A DNA stretch of 64,000 nucleotides from positions 1-64,000 of the forward strand of contig JAPTJF010000290.1 of assembly GCA_029339195.1 (NCBI GenBank). The letters are read 5' to 3'. Source of the stretch: Micractinium sp. NFX-FRZ (taxonomy: Eukaryota; Chlorophyta; Trebouxiophyceae; Chlorellales; Chlorellaceae). Under the pieces are notes generated by a model that had not been told where the DNA came from, did no database searches, and saw nothing but the letters and a program-made list of their open reading frames with translations. Below are positions 36,801 to 47,039 of this stretch, in pieces (the stretch's first letter is position 1; each line of letters starts with the position of its first letter). The position numbers and the translations under genes are program-made.

Positions 36801-39291
36801 GCACCAACAGCAGCACCAGCAGCTAGAGCTGGAGCAGCAGCAGCGGCAGGCGGTGCCGGCTTTAGTGTCGCAGCGCGGCGAGCAGCACCGCCACCTGTTC
36901 AGCCCCGTGGAGCAGCAGCAGCAGCGGCAGCAGCAGCGGCACGGCTTGTTGGCTCAGTCGGCGCAGACGGTGCTGGAGCAGCAGCAGCAGGAGCGGCAGC
37001 AGCAAGGGCAGGTGCAGGGGGGCCTGTCGTCGCCGCCCTTTCCGGGAGCACTGGGAGCTCAGCAGGCACAGCAGGCACAGGCTCAGGCGCAGATGCAGGT
37101 AGGGAGTAGCTCTAGGCAGCTGGTTGGCTTGGGTTACCCACGGGGCGGGGTGGCTCGTGTGCGGCGCGGGCGGCGCAGGGGCGCTTTGATTTGGCCGCCT
37201 GCCCACCCTCCAGTGGCCCGCTGCACGCCAAGCGAGTGTGTGGGCTCTCGAGCGTGCTTTGGTCGGCTTCCAGCCCTGCTTGCGGTACCACGTTGAGTGG
37301 TACTGTAAGCCCCAAACAAGTGGCCCTGCAGCTCGACACACCCAGAGCTGCCTGTGCCTCCTCTCGGGCACTTTGACCATCCAGCACAGCACAGCACAGC
37401 ACAGCACAGCACAGCGAATGGGGTCGCCCCGCCCAAGCCGCGCTCCACCGCACTCCACCGTTCCTGCCGTTGCACACATGCCCCCCCTGCCCACCCGCCT
37501 TCACAGGCCGGCCCCCGGGCCACTCAGAAGCCTTGTGCACGTCATCAATCGCTACACGTTCCCTTCCCTTGATGCAGGCTGGCACCTGGTTCAGCTCCCA
37601 AGCCAGCAGCCCCACTGCCCAGCAGCACTTACAAAAGAAGCTCACGTTCCTTGCCTCTCAATGCAGGCCGGCGCCCGGTTCGCGGCTCCCAAGCCAGCAG
37701 CCCCACTGCCCAGCAGCGCCATCCTACAACCGCTGCACACAACCCCTTACTGCAATGCAGGCCAGTGCCCAGGCTGGCTCCCAGGCCATCAGTACTGTGC
37801 TCCTTATGCTGGAGCGGGGCCAGATCAGCGCCGAGAATTCGGCGGTCATTCTGCGGGAGCTGCTGCCAGCAGAGGCGCTCACCCAACTGCAGGTAAGGCC
37901 GTCCTGTGGGCACGCATCAGCCGCCGCTGTCACGCCCGCCACCCCGTCGGGTAGAACTGCGCGACTCAGCGTGCCGGCGTTTCCCCCCTGCCCAGCTGCC
38001 TCTCTACTGCTCCGCCCCTGCAGGCCTCACCCTCTCTTCCTGCCCTGCACCTCTCAGCCTCACTGCCTCCACTCCCTTCCCACCCATCCGCCTCTCACCT
38101 GCCGCCCACTCCCTTCCCACCCAAAATTCGCCTGTGTCCTGCCTCTCACCTGCCTTCCACTCTCTACCTGCCCATCTGCCTGTGACCCTTCAGATGGAGC
38201 TAACCTACTCAATGGCCAGCATGGTGGCGCGCTCCCAAGAAGTGCAGCACCTGCCACCTCAGCACCTGCCAGCTCAGCACGCTGCCAGCTGGCTGGGGCC
38301 CGGGGCCATCCAAGGCGGCTCAGCAGGTGGGGCGCACGCTGTGGTCGTGCTGTGGCACCATGAGTACTTCATGTGCACCAGTATACGCCAGACTTCTTAG
38401 CAGGGGAACCGCGCCGACTGCAGCAGCGGTGGCAGAGCAGCAGCCGGGGGGCACCGCCGGCGCCGGCTGCGGCGGCACGGGCACCTGCACATGTGCATGC
38501 CCCCCATTCTTTATGCGCCACCACAACCTGCACTGCTCTTCAGCTAAGCAGAGGTCTCTCTCTCTGTCTTGCTCATGCCGCTGACCTCCACCCACTCTCC
38601 CCCCTCCCGCCCTGCCACTGCAGACCGCGCCAGCCTCGACCTCGGCTGGCCGCCCGTCCCCGCCCTGCCGCCGCCAACGGCGCTGCCAGCGGCGCTCTCG
38701 GGGCAGCCTGGCGGGCTGGCGCAGCTGGGCCCGCTAGCTGGGCTGCACGAGGCACAAGGCCTGGGCATGCAGCGGCAGCAGCACGTGCAGGGCACGGCAG
38801 CCGAACAGCTGCTCGCCGCTGCGCAGCTGGCTGTGCTGTCGCCGCCGGCAGATGTCGGCGTCGGCCTCCCGCCGGGCAGCTCGGCGCCGCTCCACTTGAC
38901 GCCTGGGGACGGTGAGGCTGCCTGCCTGTGCTTCACTGCACACCACAGCAGCCAGCGTAACTTGCCACCCTGTTGCTGCCGTGGCCTCGCCGTCCGTTTC
39001 ATGCGAGCTGCGCCCTAAGGCAAGAACGGCTGTGGCATGCGCCGCCCACACTTGCTTGCTCTTTTGACGCTGCGCTGCGCGCGGCTTGGCACACATCCCT
39101 GCTGCCCCTGCACACATCCCCTGCCGGCTGCAGGCGGGAGGGACCCACAGATGCTTGCAGCCATAGCGGCTGGCAGCTCACCCAACCGGGGCAGTGGGGA
39201 TGCCACCACACATGCGCTGTTTGAAGCGTTGGCAGTAACAACCGGCGGCTACAGAAGTGCGCCGGACCAGCAGGCGGGCAGGCCCAACTGA
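33839..39291 (+). CDS. RR-type tandem CCCH zinc finger protein, paralog 2
   Basis: Ten exons: 33839-33964, 34283-34414, 34749-34822, 35394-35459, 35955-36190, 36623-37098, 37761-37892, 38194-38326, 38624-38911, 39134-39291; 606 residues, all phases joining. The RR motif is FPHDWSRCLFAHPTEAARRR. Finger 1 is C81-X8-C-X5-C-X3-H and finger 2 is C117-X5-C-X4-C-X3-H, with EYWLHPTRYRTKVC between them. RNA binding is expected from the family. The middle is very Gln-rich (exon 6), and the 44-residue exon 7 (371-414, VLLMLERGQIS) is shared almost unchanged with the paralog at 21.7 kb. The intron after exon 2 uses a GC donor (AAG|GCAAGC), identical in the paralog. The start is the first ATG in frame (33,839). 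The model gives LDSFIMAYGK before the first intron, matching LDSFIMSFGK in the paralog. Confidence 0.9.
37382..37416 (+). repeat. ACAGC pentamer microsatellite
   Basis: (CAGCA)n, seven units, in intron 6 of the second TZF gene. It is the reverse complement of the GCTGT tracts in the cyclin-like introns. A shorter one lies at 53,010-53,033 in the PPWD1 gene. Confidence 0.9.
37572..37800 (+). repeat. Triple copy of TZF2 exon 7 acceptor
   Basis: The exon-7 start (real at 37,755, ATGCAGGCCAGTGCCCAGGC) is preceded by two diverged copies, at 37,574-37,625 and 37,663-37,715. Both read TGCAGGC-GGC-CC-GGTTC followed by AGCCAGCAGCCCCACTGCCC. The intronic copies are more alike to each other than to the true exon. 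Confidence 0.8.
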
Positions 39292-39907
39292 GCTGGCTGG
39301 CGGGCTGCCAGCCATAAGCCTGGCAGCTCGCGAGCAGCTGGCAGGGTGGGCCGCCTGAGCCAACAGCTGGCAGTTGGCTGGCGCAGAGCGGCATGCAAGC
39401 GTGCCTTGGTGCCGCTGCGCCTGGCGGCGTGGGCATGCTGCTTGTTGCTACCGCAGAGCTCTGACCGGTGTGCGGGAGGATGGGGACGCCCGGCCGCTGC
39501 TGCGCTGCCGCCACACATTTGCGGGCCCCGCTGCTGCCGCTGCGCAGCGCCCCGCCCTACGTACCACAGCCTACCCTGCCTCTCTCATCCTCATTCCGGC
39601 CCATACTTCCGCCGCCTGGCTGGCTTGCATTTCGAATGTGACCCTGTCCTCCCACAATATCAAATCGTTCCCAAAACATCCTACCCGCACCTCCACCCCC
39701 AATCTCGCTTAATCCATCACATCGGATGCCTTCCCCTTATCCTTTTCCCCCCCAGCTGTCGCCGGCCTTGGGGAGCGCGTCCTTTCACCAGGCCTCTGAA
39801 TGCACTGTACCGATCCTCTCCTTCTTCGCTTAAAACAAGTCACACCCTCGCTTTGCTTTGAAGAGTGTAACACTCTGAGACTGCGAGCCTGCTGGCCTGC
39901 TCTGAGA
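39292..39907. other. 3' flank of second TZF gene
   Basis: No gene seen. TGTAA at 39,876-39,880 is the first candidate polyadenylation signal, 585 nt after the stop. Confidence 0.4.
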
Positions 39908-40148
39908 GCAGCGCCAGCAGCTAGAGCTGGAGCAGCAGCAGCGGCAGCAGGCGGTGCCGGCTTTAGTGTCGCAGCACGATGAGCAGCACCGCGGAGCAGC
40001 AGCAGCAGCGGCAGTAGCAGCGGCACGACTTGTTGGCTCAGTCGGCGCAGACGGTGCTCGAGCAGCACAAGAGCAGCAGCAGAGCAAGGGCATCTGCGGG
40101 GGGGCCTGCCGGCGCCGCCCTTTCAGCCACTGGGAGTGCAGCAGGCAC
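39908..40148 (+). pseudogene. Relic of TZF2 exon 6 (Gln-rich region)
   Basis: The sequence follows 36,818-37,075 of the second TZF gene: CAGCAGCTAGAGCTGGAGCA, then GGTGCCGGCTTTAGTGTCGC, then TTGTTGGCTCAGTCGGCGCA and the CCGCCCTTTC...GGGAG end. A deletion removes the RHLFSPVEQ region, an in-frame TAG occurs near 40,015, and indels follow. It has no flanking exons. A partial tandem duplication, now decayed, directly downstream of its source gene. Confidence 0.8.
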
Positions 40149-40232
40149 TCCATACGTGGACTCCCTACTTCCTTCTCCCCGTATCCCGTAGCTTCACGCC
40201 TGAGCTTTGTATTAGAGAGAGCCTGTAGGGCC

Positions 40233-40237
40233 TTACA
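40233..40237 (-). terminator. TGTAA polyadenylation signal candidate (minus strand)
   Basis: TTACA on the plus strand, i.e. TGTAA on the minus strand, 86 nt beyond the stop codon of the membrane-protein gene. Confidence 0.55.
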
Positions 40238-40322
40238 AGGCGTGTGACGCAGCGGGCACCCATTAAGGCCGTCCCGGCCGCCGCCGCCGCCACCGTGCAT
40301 CTCGGCAGCACGGAAGCAGTAG

Positions 40323-43300
40323 TCAGGCCAGGCCGGCGGCCACCTTGCACACCATCCACACGTACAGGCAGACCCAGTACACGACGAGCAGGCGCGCCGG
40401 ATGCCGCGAGTCCACGCCCAGCAGGGAATGCAGCGCCACGTCAGCGCGTGCCGACAGCTGGCGGGTGGCGCGTGGTAAACGGTGGTGCCAGCCGGCAGCG
40501 CCACCCGGCCCGTCTGGCTGCGCTGCTGCTGGTGGGTGCTGACGTGGCAGGCGCCGCCACCAGGCAAGGGAGGCCGCCAAGGGGGCCAGGCCCACAAGGA
40601 TTTGAAAGTATGCCAGGGTGGCGTGACAGACGGCGACAGGTGGCGCGTGGCCTGCAGGCAGCACGGCAGGCAGGGGGGCCCAGCAATGCAGGCCGGCTCC
40701 AGGGTGAGCTGTCTGTTTGCATCATATATAGCGTGGGGGCCGCCCCTTGGCGGCACAGCAGGCGTGTCGCTCCCAGGGGGCCACAGGCACGGTCATGGCT
40801 GCCCGCAGGCGTCGTGCCGAGCCTCCCTGCCGCCAGCGGCTGCGCACCAGGCATGTGTGCGACCTCAGGCAGTCACTCCTGCGGCAGCAGCCTGGCCAGG
40901 CGCAGCACAAGTGTCCCTCCCCCCACCCGATAGGATTTAGGGTTTTAGGGTTTCACACACAGACACGCAGGACAGGCAGGAGCGCACCTTCCAGCAGCGT
41001 TGCGGACGGAGAGAAGTGCCCGGCTGTGGGCATGAGGGCGACAAGAGGGAGGGAAGCAAACTCCATGAAAGCAGCGGCGCTGGCCATGCGCCGACGGGAG
41101 AACGGGGTTTGCAGCAGCTGCGCAGAGGGGAGCGGGTGGGGGCACAGGGCGGGGCTTGGCAGCAGCAGCAGCAGCGCTCGTCATGCTGCCGGCACAGGAT
41201 GATGTAGCAGCGGCCAGAGGGGCGGGGAAGCACAGCAGGCACAGCAGGCGCAGCAGACCACAGCAGGCGTGGCACTGGCTCCGTCAGCGCTGACGCAGCG
41301 CCTCGCTTGCAAGGCACAGCACCCTGCCAGGTGCAGGGGCGGGCGCGGTGGGGCACAGCAGAGCACAGCAGGGCATGGAAGCAACACCGCTGCGCCGGCG
41401 GCGTTGATGTGGCACTGAATGCACACTCATCGGCGGAGCATGGAGGCTGTCAAGTCGCAGGCCAGCCGCACCCAGTCACAGCAGGAACCTCGCTGACGTG
41501 GTGCTGACTCACTCACGGGCAGGGAGCAGTAGCCTGCCAGGTTCCACGTCAGCCGCAGCAGCACAAGCTGCATGAGCAGGGTGCAGGCAGGCGGGAGCAT
41601 CATGAACGTGCCCTGCGCCACCAGCGTCATCAGGCGGGTGCCTGCGGGCACAAGGGGGTGGGCAGGAGGGGCAGGAGGGGGAGGGAGGGCTGCCTGATGT
41701 TCAGGCAACGTGAAGCATTGAACAGGGCCATGGGCGCGCCAGGGCATTATGGAAGGGCCATGGGCGCGCCAGTGTCATCAGGCGGGTGCCTGCGGGCGGG
41801 CAGTGCAGGCGGGGGCAGGAGGGGGAGGGGGGCCGGGAGCTGCCTGATGTTCAAGCACCCTCAAGCAGGGAGAACCTTAGGCAGGCTCGTGCGGGCATAG
41901 AGCAGGCGGGAGGGGGGCAGGAGCGGCGGGATCTGTGATCTGTGCGGGCGGCTGTGCGCGCACAAAGCACCCGCGGCTTGTGAGGACGGTCCATTTCCCC
42001 TGCGTGCGCCCTGCCCCCCCCCGCTCTGCGTGCCTATCATATGAAAGAGCTGCGCAGGCAGGCAAGCCAGCAAGTAAGCAAGCAAGCAAGCCAGCACGCA
42101 GGCAAGCCAAGCACGGCTTACCAATGAAGACGTGCCCCAGGTCTCTGAGGGCGCCCAGCACCCCAGGGTGCGCCTCCCGCGTCATGATGAGCGCCGTGCC
42201 GGTGCTGCTGCTGCGGAAGCTGGGCAGCGAAAACATGGCCAGCCGAAAGCCGGCGAGCCAGAAGCCCCTGCAGGCCAAGCAGCGAGCTGGTGAGTGACCA
42301 AAGGTCGGTGCAGACCACAAATAATAATAATAATAATAATAATAATTACAATAATAATAATAAAATGTCCAAACTGTTGGAAGAGACATTGAGAGCGACA
42401 GGAAGGGAGGGGTGGGGCAGGGCAGGGTGAGCGGCCACAGGGGATGGGCACGCGTGCCTCTGCGCAGAGGGTGGGGAGGAAAGAAGGATGTGTAGGGCAG
42501 ACAGCTGGGCAGGCGGGCCTGGACATGTGAAGACAGCAGGGCAAGCGGCACGGAGGGAGTGGGCGGGTGGGGGAAACAGCAGGGCAGCAAGGCAGGCGGC
42601 GCAGCAGCAGGGCAAGCGACACGACGGAAGCAGGCAGTTTGGGGCACAGGAGGGCAGGGAGGCTGGTGCCGACGACGGGGGCACATGCAGGCAGCACCGG
42701 GCATGCGGGCGGCAGGAGCGGGCGGCATGGTATGCTGCTTGCACCTCACAAGTAAGGGCAGTGAATCAATGGCAGTGAGTCAATGGCAGTGAGTCAATGT
42801 TGTGGTAACCACCGCTGGCGGGTTGCCCCCGCCCTACCCCGCCCGCTGGCAGTGCCGGTTTTGTTGCTTGCTCACCGGTAGCGGGAGGTGCAGGATGGAG
42901 CATCGGATCACAAGAGTCAGCTCCAGCAGCCACACAGCCAGCACTAGCGAGGGCTGCAGGCGCTCCCAGCTGCAGGCAAGACCACGGCAGTCGGGGCGGG
43001 CAGGCGGGCAGGGGAAGGGCAGAGTAGATGGGATGTGGCGGGCGGCGGCGGGGCCTGGAAAAGAGAGTGCAAGGGGTGGGGAAGACTCTGGGATGGTGAC
43101 ACAGGTGAGGCGGGCAGTGGCAGGCGAGGTGGCGGGCAGGGTAGGACAGATGGGATGGGGGGAATCGCAGGTGGCGGCAGGCAGGGAAGCCGTGGGCAGG
43201 CAGGGAAGAGCAAAGAAGAGGCTTGAGGTGAGGGGGGAGAAGATGAATCTGCTGTGCTGGCGCCAACACAGCAGGCTGGCTGTGCTGAGGGTCACACTGC

Positions 43301-43707
43301 AGCGGGCCGGTTCCCTGGGTTGGTAAGGCCCTCTGAGACAAGGGGACCCAAGGCACGGCGCTCCCTGCCAGATGACCGTCTGGCCGCCCCACCGAACACA
43401 CACTCCCAAACCTTCGCCCAAGTTGCCGCCGCCAGCACGCTTGCGCTGGCAGGCAGCCGCCTTGCCCTCACCTGCTGCCCCCCTGCATCTTCTTCCATTG
43501 CGAGGCAATCGTGAGGGTCTGCGCCATGGCGCCCAGCGCAGCGCCGATGGCGTCAAGCTGCAGCACGCGCCGCGAAGCGGCAGAGAGCGCTGTCTGGCGG
43601 GCGGTGCTGCCGCCGCCGCCGACCCCGCCCCCTGTGGGAGCAGCTGGCGCCGCATCCGGATGGTCCCTGGCCTCCAGACCCTCTCTTACTGCTCCGGACC
43701 CGCTCAT
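40323..43707 (-). CDS. Multi-pass membrane protein of unknown family
   Basis: Minus-strand exons in order: 43707-43472, 42969-42876, 42267-42122, 41641-41517, 41117-40988, 40651-40323. The start is MSGSGAVREGLEARDHPD; the end is VYWVCLYVWMVCKVAAGLA then stop. Phases join everywhere except between exons 2 and 3, so a short exon between 42,268 and 42,875 is probably missing. Five or six hydrophobic segments are visible: LVLAVWLLELTLVIRCSIL, FRLAMFSLPSF, LVAQGTFMMLPPACTLLMQL, FMEFASLPLVALM, ATLAYFQILVGLAPLAASLA and LLVVYWVCLYVWMVCKVAAG. There is no recognisable signal peptide; the N-terminus is Gly/Ala-rich and presumably soluble. I do not recognise the family. It lies tail-to-tail with the second TZF gene. 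Confidence 0.6.
40930..40957 (+). repeat. Short telomere-like motif
   Basis: GGATTTAGGGTTTTAGGGTT contains one TTTAGGG and one TTTTAGGG unit, the two common green algal telomere repeats. It is only about two units long and inside an intron of the membrane-protein gene. Confidence 0.4.
41692..41860. repeat. Echo of membrane-protein exon 4 boundary and flanks
   Basis: GTCATCAGGCGGGTGCCTGC at 41,775-41,794 repeats the exon-4 acceptor junction at 41,627-41,646. Flanking segments are duplicated too: GGCCATGGGCGCGCCAG twice, and GCTGCCTGATGTTCA(A/G)GCA at 41,690 and 41,840. Confidence 0.75.
42319..42363. repeat. AAT trinucleotide microsatellite
   Basis: About 14 AAT/ATA units interrupted once (ATTACA), a pure A/T island in very GC-rich sequence, inside an intron of the minus-strand membrane-protein gene. 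Confidence 0.95.
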
Positions 43708-44911
43708 CGCGCCGCGGAGCAGGGTGAAGCGGGCCCGCCTGCAGCCCGGTGCTACTAATGTTGTTTCTTCAATTGCAGTTGTATGTGACAGCGGGGGTCA
43801 TGGCCACTTTCCGGAATCTGAGGTGCTGTTCCGACGGCTGGCAGGAGCTCCTATTCTAGCGTGCTCTCCCGACAACCCTAGTTTTGCATGTGCATGCCGT
43901 TTTAGCATACTCATACAAGTAACATGCCACCCCCGCCGAAATCAGAGAGGGCGGGGCCAGCCCGGGGGCTGTGTGAGTGGGCGGTGCAGCGGAGCGGCAA
44001 CGGCCGGCAAGGCGGCAAGCAGTCGGGACTACAGGTGAAGACCCCTCAGCCAGCAGCAGCCAGCAACTTCCGCCATTGCCGTTGCATTGCATCATGCCTG
44101 CCCTGCCTCGTCACTTTCAGTCGTGTCCAGCACTTTGACAAGCCTCTGGGTGCTCACCGCGCCTCAAGCACCGTCCTCCAGGACATCACCCGCCCACCTC
44201 CTTGCCCGCCTCATTTGAAGCCAATTGCAAGGGCAACAGAGCTTACACAACCCACACAGAGTCAGGGGAGCAGCACTTGGCTGGTTTGAAGGGCTCTACC
44301 TTCACTGATGGGCTGGCAGTGACATATTCTGGGCCAGATCTGCAGTGCTCGAGGGAGGGAGGCCCTGCCAGGACCAGGGCAGACCCTACTTCCCAGCAGG
44401 CTCAGCATGCCGTCGGGTCCCTCATGCGGCAGGCTCCAGCATGGCGCAAGCTTCAGCCTCGCTTGCACCTGCCAGCCAAGCGCTCCTGCTTGCGGGTCAA
44501 AGATGCAGCCTGCCCCTCTGCCCGCAGGGCTGCCCACAGGACTTCAGATGAATTAACGGGCAGGTTGGTGACAGGCAGCCGGAGGAGACACAGCGTGATG
44601 TCGGAGTATGAAAGCGCAAAATCTTACGTTCAGGAGCGGACAGCCGGAGCGGAGGTAAGGGAGCGGGGGCGCCCCAGGGCCCCCCCAGAGTGGGCAGGCA
44701 GGCAAGCAAGCTGCATCTGCCAGCTGATGTCAAGAGGCTCATTCCCCTGTTAAGGTGCCGCAGGTCACCTACCCATGTGCTGCGCTGCCAGACCCTGCCT
44801 GCTTGCAGGTGTGCTGGCGGGTTGAGGGCCAAGGGGCATCGCAACACCGGGGCTGGGCACGTGGGCGGCTGGGCCAGGAGCAAGGTTACTTCATTTGATG
44901 GACGTTTCTCA
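43708..44911. other. Spacer between two minus-strand genes; possible overlapping plus-strand gene
   Basis: It should contain the promoter of the membrane-protein gene and the 3' UTR of the Aha1-like gene. On the plus strand, 43,924-44,034 is open from an ATG (MPPPPKSERAGPARGLCEWA) to a CAG|GTGAAG donor. 44,530-44,660 reads DELTGRLVTGSRRRHSVMSE then YESAKSYVQERTAGAE to a GAG|GTAAGG donor. These look coding-like, but I could not join them in phase or recognise a family, so no CDS is called. Confidence 0.3.
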
Positions 44912-46549
44912 TCATGACTGCTCCAGCTCGCGCACGTACTGCTCCAGCTTCTGCAGTACCAGCGGCCACAGAGCTGTGTACGCAAGCTTCCGCGCGGCTT
45001 CCTTGTCAACACTGCTGCCGCTGCCGCCTGCGGATAGTTGGAAAGAGGGGTAGGGGTTGAGGTTTGGCCAGCTCGTCCTGCCTTCCAGGAGCGGCCAGCA
45101 GCAGGTGCCCCCACTGCCCACAGCGACAGCAGCCTGCAGCTGCATGCACACACCCGCAGCACCAGCAGGCAGGCCCGGCCAGCAGGCAGGCAGGTGGCCA
45201 GCAGCCAAGCGTCACCTCCTGTGGTGGTGGTGGGCAGCGGCAATCGCTGGAACAAGCACAGTATCAACACCTCAACGCCTCCGTTGTCATCAACAGCGCA
45301 GGTACTGCCCACCCTGAGTACTGCCCTGGGAAAAGAGCATCCGAACTGGCCCACTCACCGCTGACCGTCACCGTCAGCTCAATGTCGTCGTGGTCCGACC
45401 CAGACCCAAACTCAGCCACACTGATCTCCCCAATGGCCGCCGACTCATTGCTGGCAGTCTCAGCTGCACTGGCTGCTGCTGTGGCAGCAGGTTCTGCGTC
45501 CACGCCCGCGCTGCCGCCCGCTGGCGCCTCGGCCCCCGCCGCTGCTGCCGGCGCCGCTTCCCAGGCGAGCGCAAGCTTGAGGTCATAGAAAGCAAAGCGC
45601 TTGTTCCCCTTGCGGGTGGTCAGCATTGCCTGCGCGCCACCAAGTGGGGCAGGAGAGATGGGTAAGTCAAGGTCATGAGAAAACCCATGCGTTCATTGCC
45701 CATGCAAGTGCCAGCACTGCCTGCAAACACAGGGTGGCCGGCAAGTTGGGAGTGACGTGTGCGGTGCTGCTGACTGGTACGGTTGCATCGAGCGTGGCGC
45801 CGCTTCTTGACCTGGCTGGCACCAGCACAGGCAGGTGGCGCAACAGGAAGGCAGGGTGTGCTGCGGCCAGGAACCCGGGGCGCTGCCCAGCCCAGCACCC
45901 AGCGCCCGCAGCACGGCGGACGCCTGGTACAGGCACCCAGCACCCACACAGGTGCGCAGCGGCTGCAAAGCGGCGGCTGTCTGCCAACAGCACCCACCTC
46001 GCACATGCCTGAGCAACCGCCCCAACGCAGGCACCCAGCACCTGCTTCGCCCTTTGCCCTCGGCACTCCTGATGCACATGCGGCACCCAACCAGCGTCTC
46101 CGCAAACGCTGGCCTCCCCACACGGCCCTCAGCAGCGCCCAGCACTCGCCACCCGTGCCCAGGATTGGCACCACATCCTCATGCAACAGACATCAGCACC
46201 CACCTCGCCAGTGACGCTCTTCACGCTCGTCACCCGCGCCGCCCAGCCCGCTGCAGGGCCGGCGCCGGCAGCGCCCACCGCCTCGGTGCCGGGCAGCAGC
46301 TCTGCCAGACGCTGCTTGCTCCACTCCAGCTTGTTGGTCTCCTGCCTGCAGTGTGAGTGCGCATGCCGTGAAGAACAAACACCTGGTGCACAAGCAAGGA
46401 GCACACACGGGCAGGACGCACAAGCAGCCGCCCCCGGCAGGGCACTCACGCCAGCCTGCGGCAGCTCACCAGTGCCAGGCATTCACATTCTTGCCGTCCT
46501 GTCGCTCCTCCACCAGCCATCGTGGATCCCCTTCGCCCCACTTGGCCAT
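44912..46549 (-). CDS. Aha1 N-domain-only Hsp90 co-chaperone (Hch1-like)
   Basis: Aha1-type proteins bind the middle domain of Hsp90 and stimulate its ATPase in the cytosol. Four minus-strand exons: 46549-46470, 46345-46204, 45629-45359, 45027-44912; 202 residues, all phases joining. The N-terminus MAKWGEGDPRWLVEERQDGK followed by NVNAWHWQETNKLEWSKQRL is diagnostic of the Aha1 N-domain. Then come TTRKGNKRFAFYDLKLAL and a C-terminal helix ARKLAYTALWPLVLQKLEQY. The stop follows directly (RELEQS), so the C-terminal AHSA1/SRPBCC domain of Aha1 is absent, as in yeast Hch1. A low-complexity Ala/Gly insert lies between the KLAL strand and GEISVAEFGSGSDHDDIELT. It is divergently paired with the PPWD1 gene. 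Confidence 0.9.
45979..46212. repeat. Echo of Aha1-like exon 2 donor and related short repeats
   Basis: CAGCACCCACCTCGC, the exon-2 end plus donor on the minus strand (46,195-46,209), recurs at about 45,987-46,001 within the intron. The intervening sequence has further CACCCAGCACC repeats (45,893, 45,936, 46,031). Confidence 0.65.
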
Positions 46550-47039
46550 GGCTGCTGCCCACAGCCGGTGCCGCGCCTGCGTGCCGTGCTGCCGCCGCCG
46601 CCGCCGCCGGCGAGCCGCTGCTGCCTACCGGCCTCCTGCAGCTGCCGCGCAAGCGCAAGGCTATAATTCAGCCGCTGAGTGACTGGTTGCAGCAGCGAGA
46701 GCAGCGGGGCGAAGCGGAAGAGGCGGGGCGGCTCTCCAGAAGGAGCAGTGACAGGCAAGGGGCGCAGGCAGATCGCGGCTTCAGACGATAGCCACGGCCC
46801 AATGCAAGCGAAGAAGCGATGCGGGGGGGCTGGGAAGGCCGCAGTGCGCGGGAAAATGCGGTGGAAAAGTCCGACTGCCGTTCCCATGCTGCAGGGCCCT
46901 GCTATTCGCGCCATCGGCGATCAGATACCTCCATCAACGCGTGCAGAACCATCCCAGGCATCCAGGCCTGCAACTTCTTGCTGCTGTCAATCGATCATCT
47001 CGGTGAGCACTCGGGAAGCAGCGGCTGCTTTCGCACAGT
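46550..47039. promoter_or_regulatory. Bidirectional spacer between Aha1-like and PPWD1 genes
   Basis: 490 bp separate the two divergent start codons, so it must hold both 5' UTRs and both promoters. No TATA box was seen. The right half (46,800-47,000) is less GC-rich. Shared regulation of a Hsp90 co-chaperone and a cyclophilin is possible but only inferred from layout. Confidence 0.55.

Noticed and set aside
40930..40957. Telomere or chromosome-end signal
   Set aside because: Only about two units of TTTAGGG/TTTTAGGG within an intron; similar single AGGGTT motifs at 3,050-3,080 and 53,495 are also isolated.
41427..41516. Read-through end of the membrane protein (CDWVRLACDLTASMLRR then stop)
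   Set aside because: A GTGAGT donor at 41,516 leads in phase to hydrophobic exons at 41,117-40,988 and 40,651-40,323, which give a better membrane protein. Read-through remains a possible isoform.
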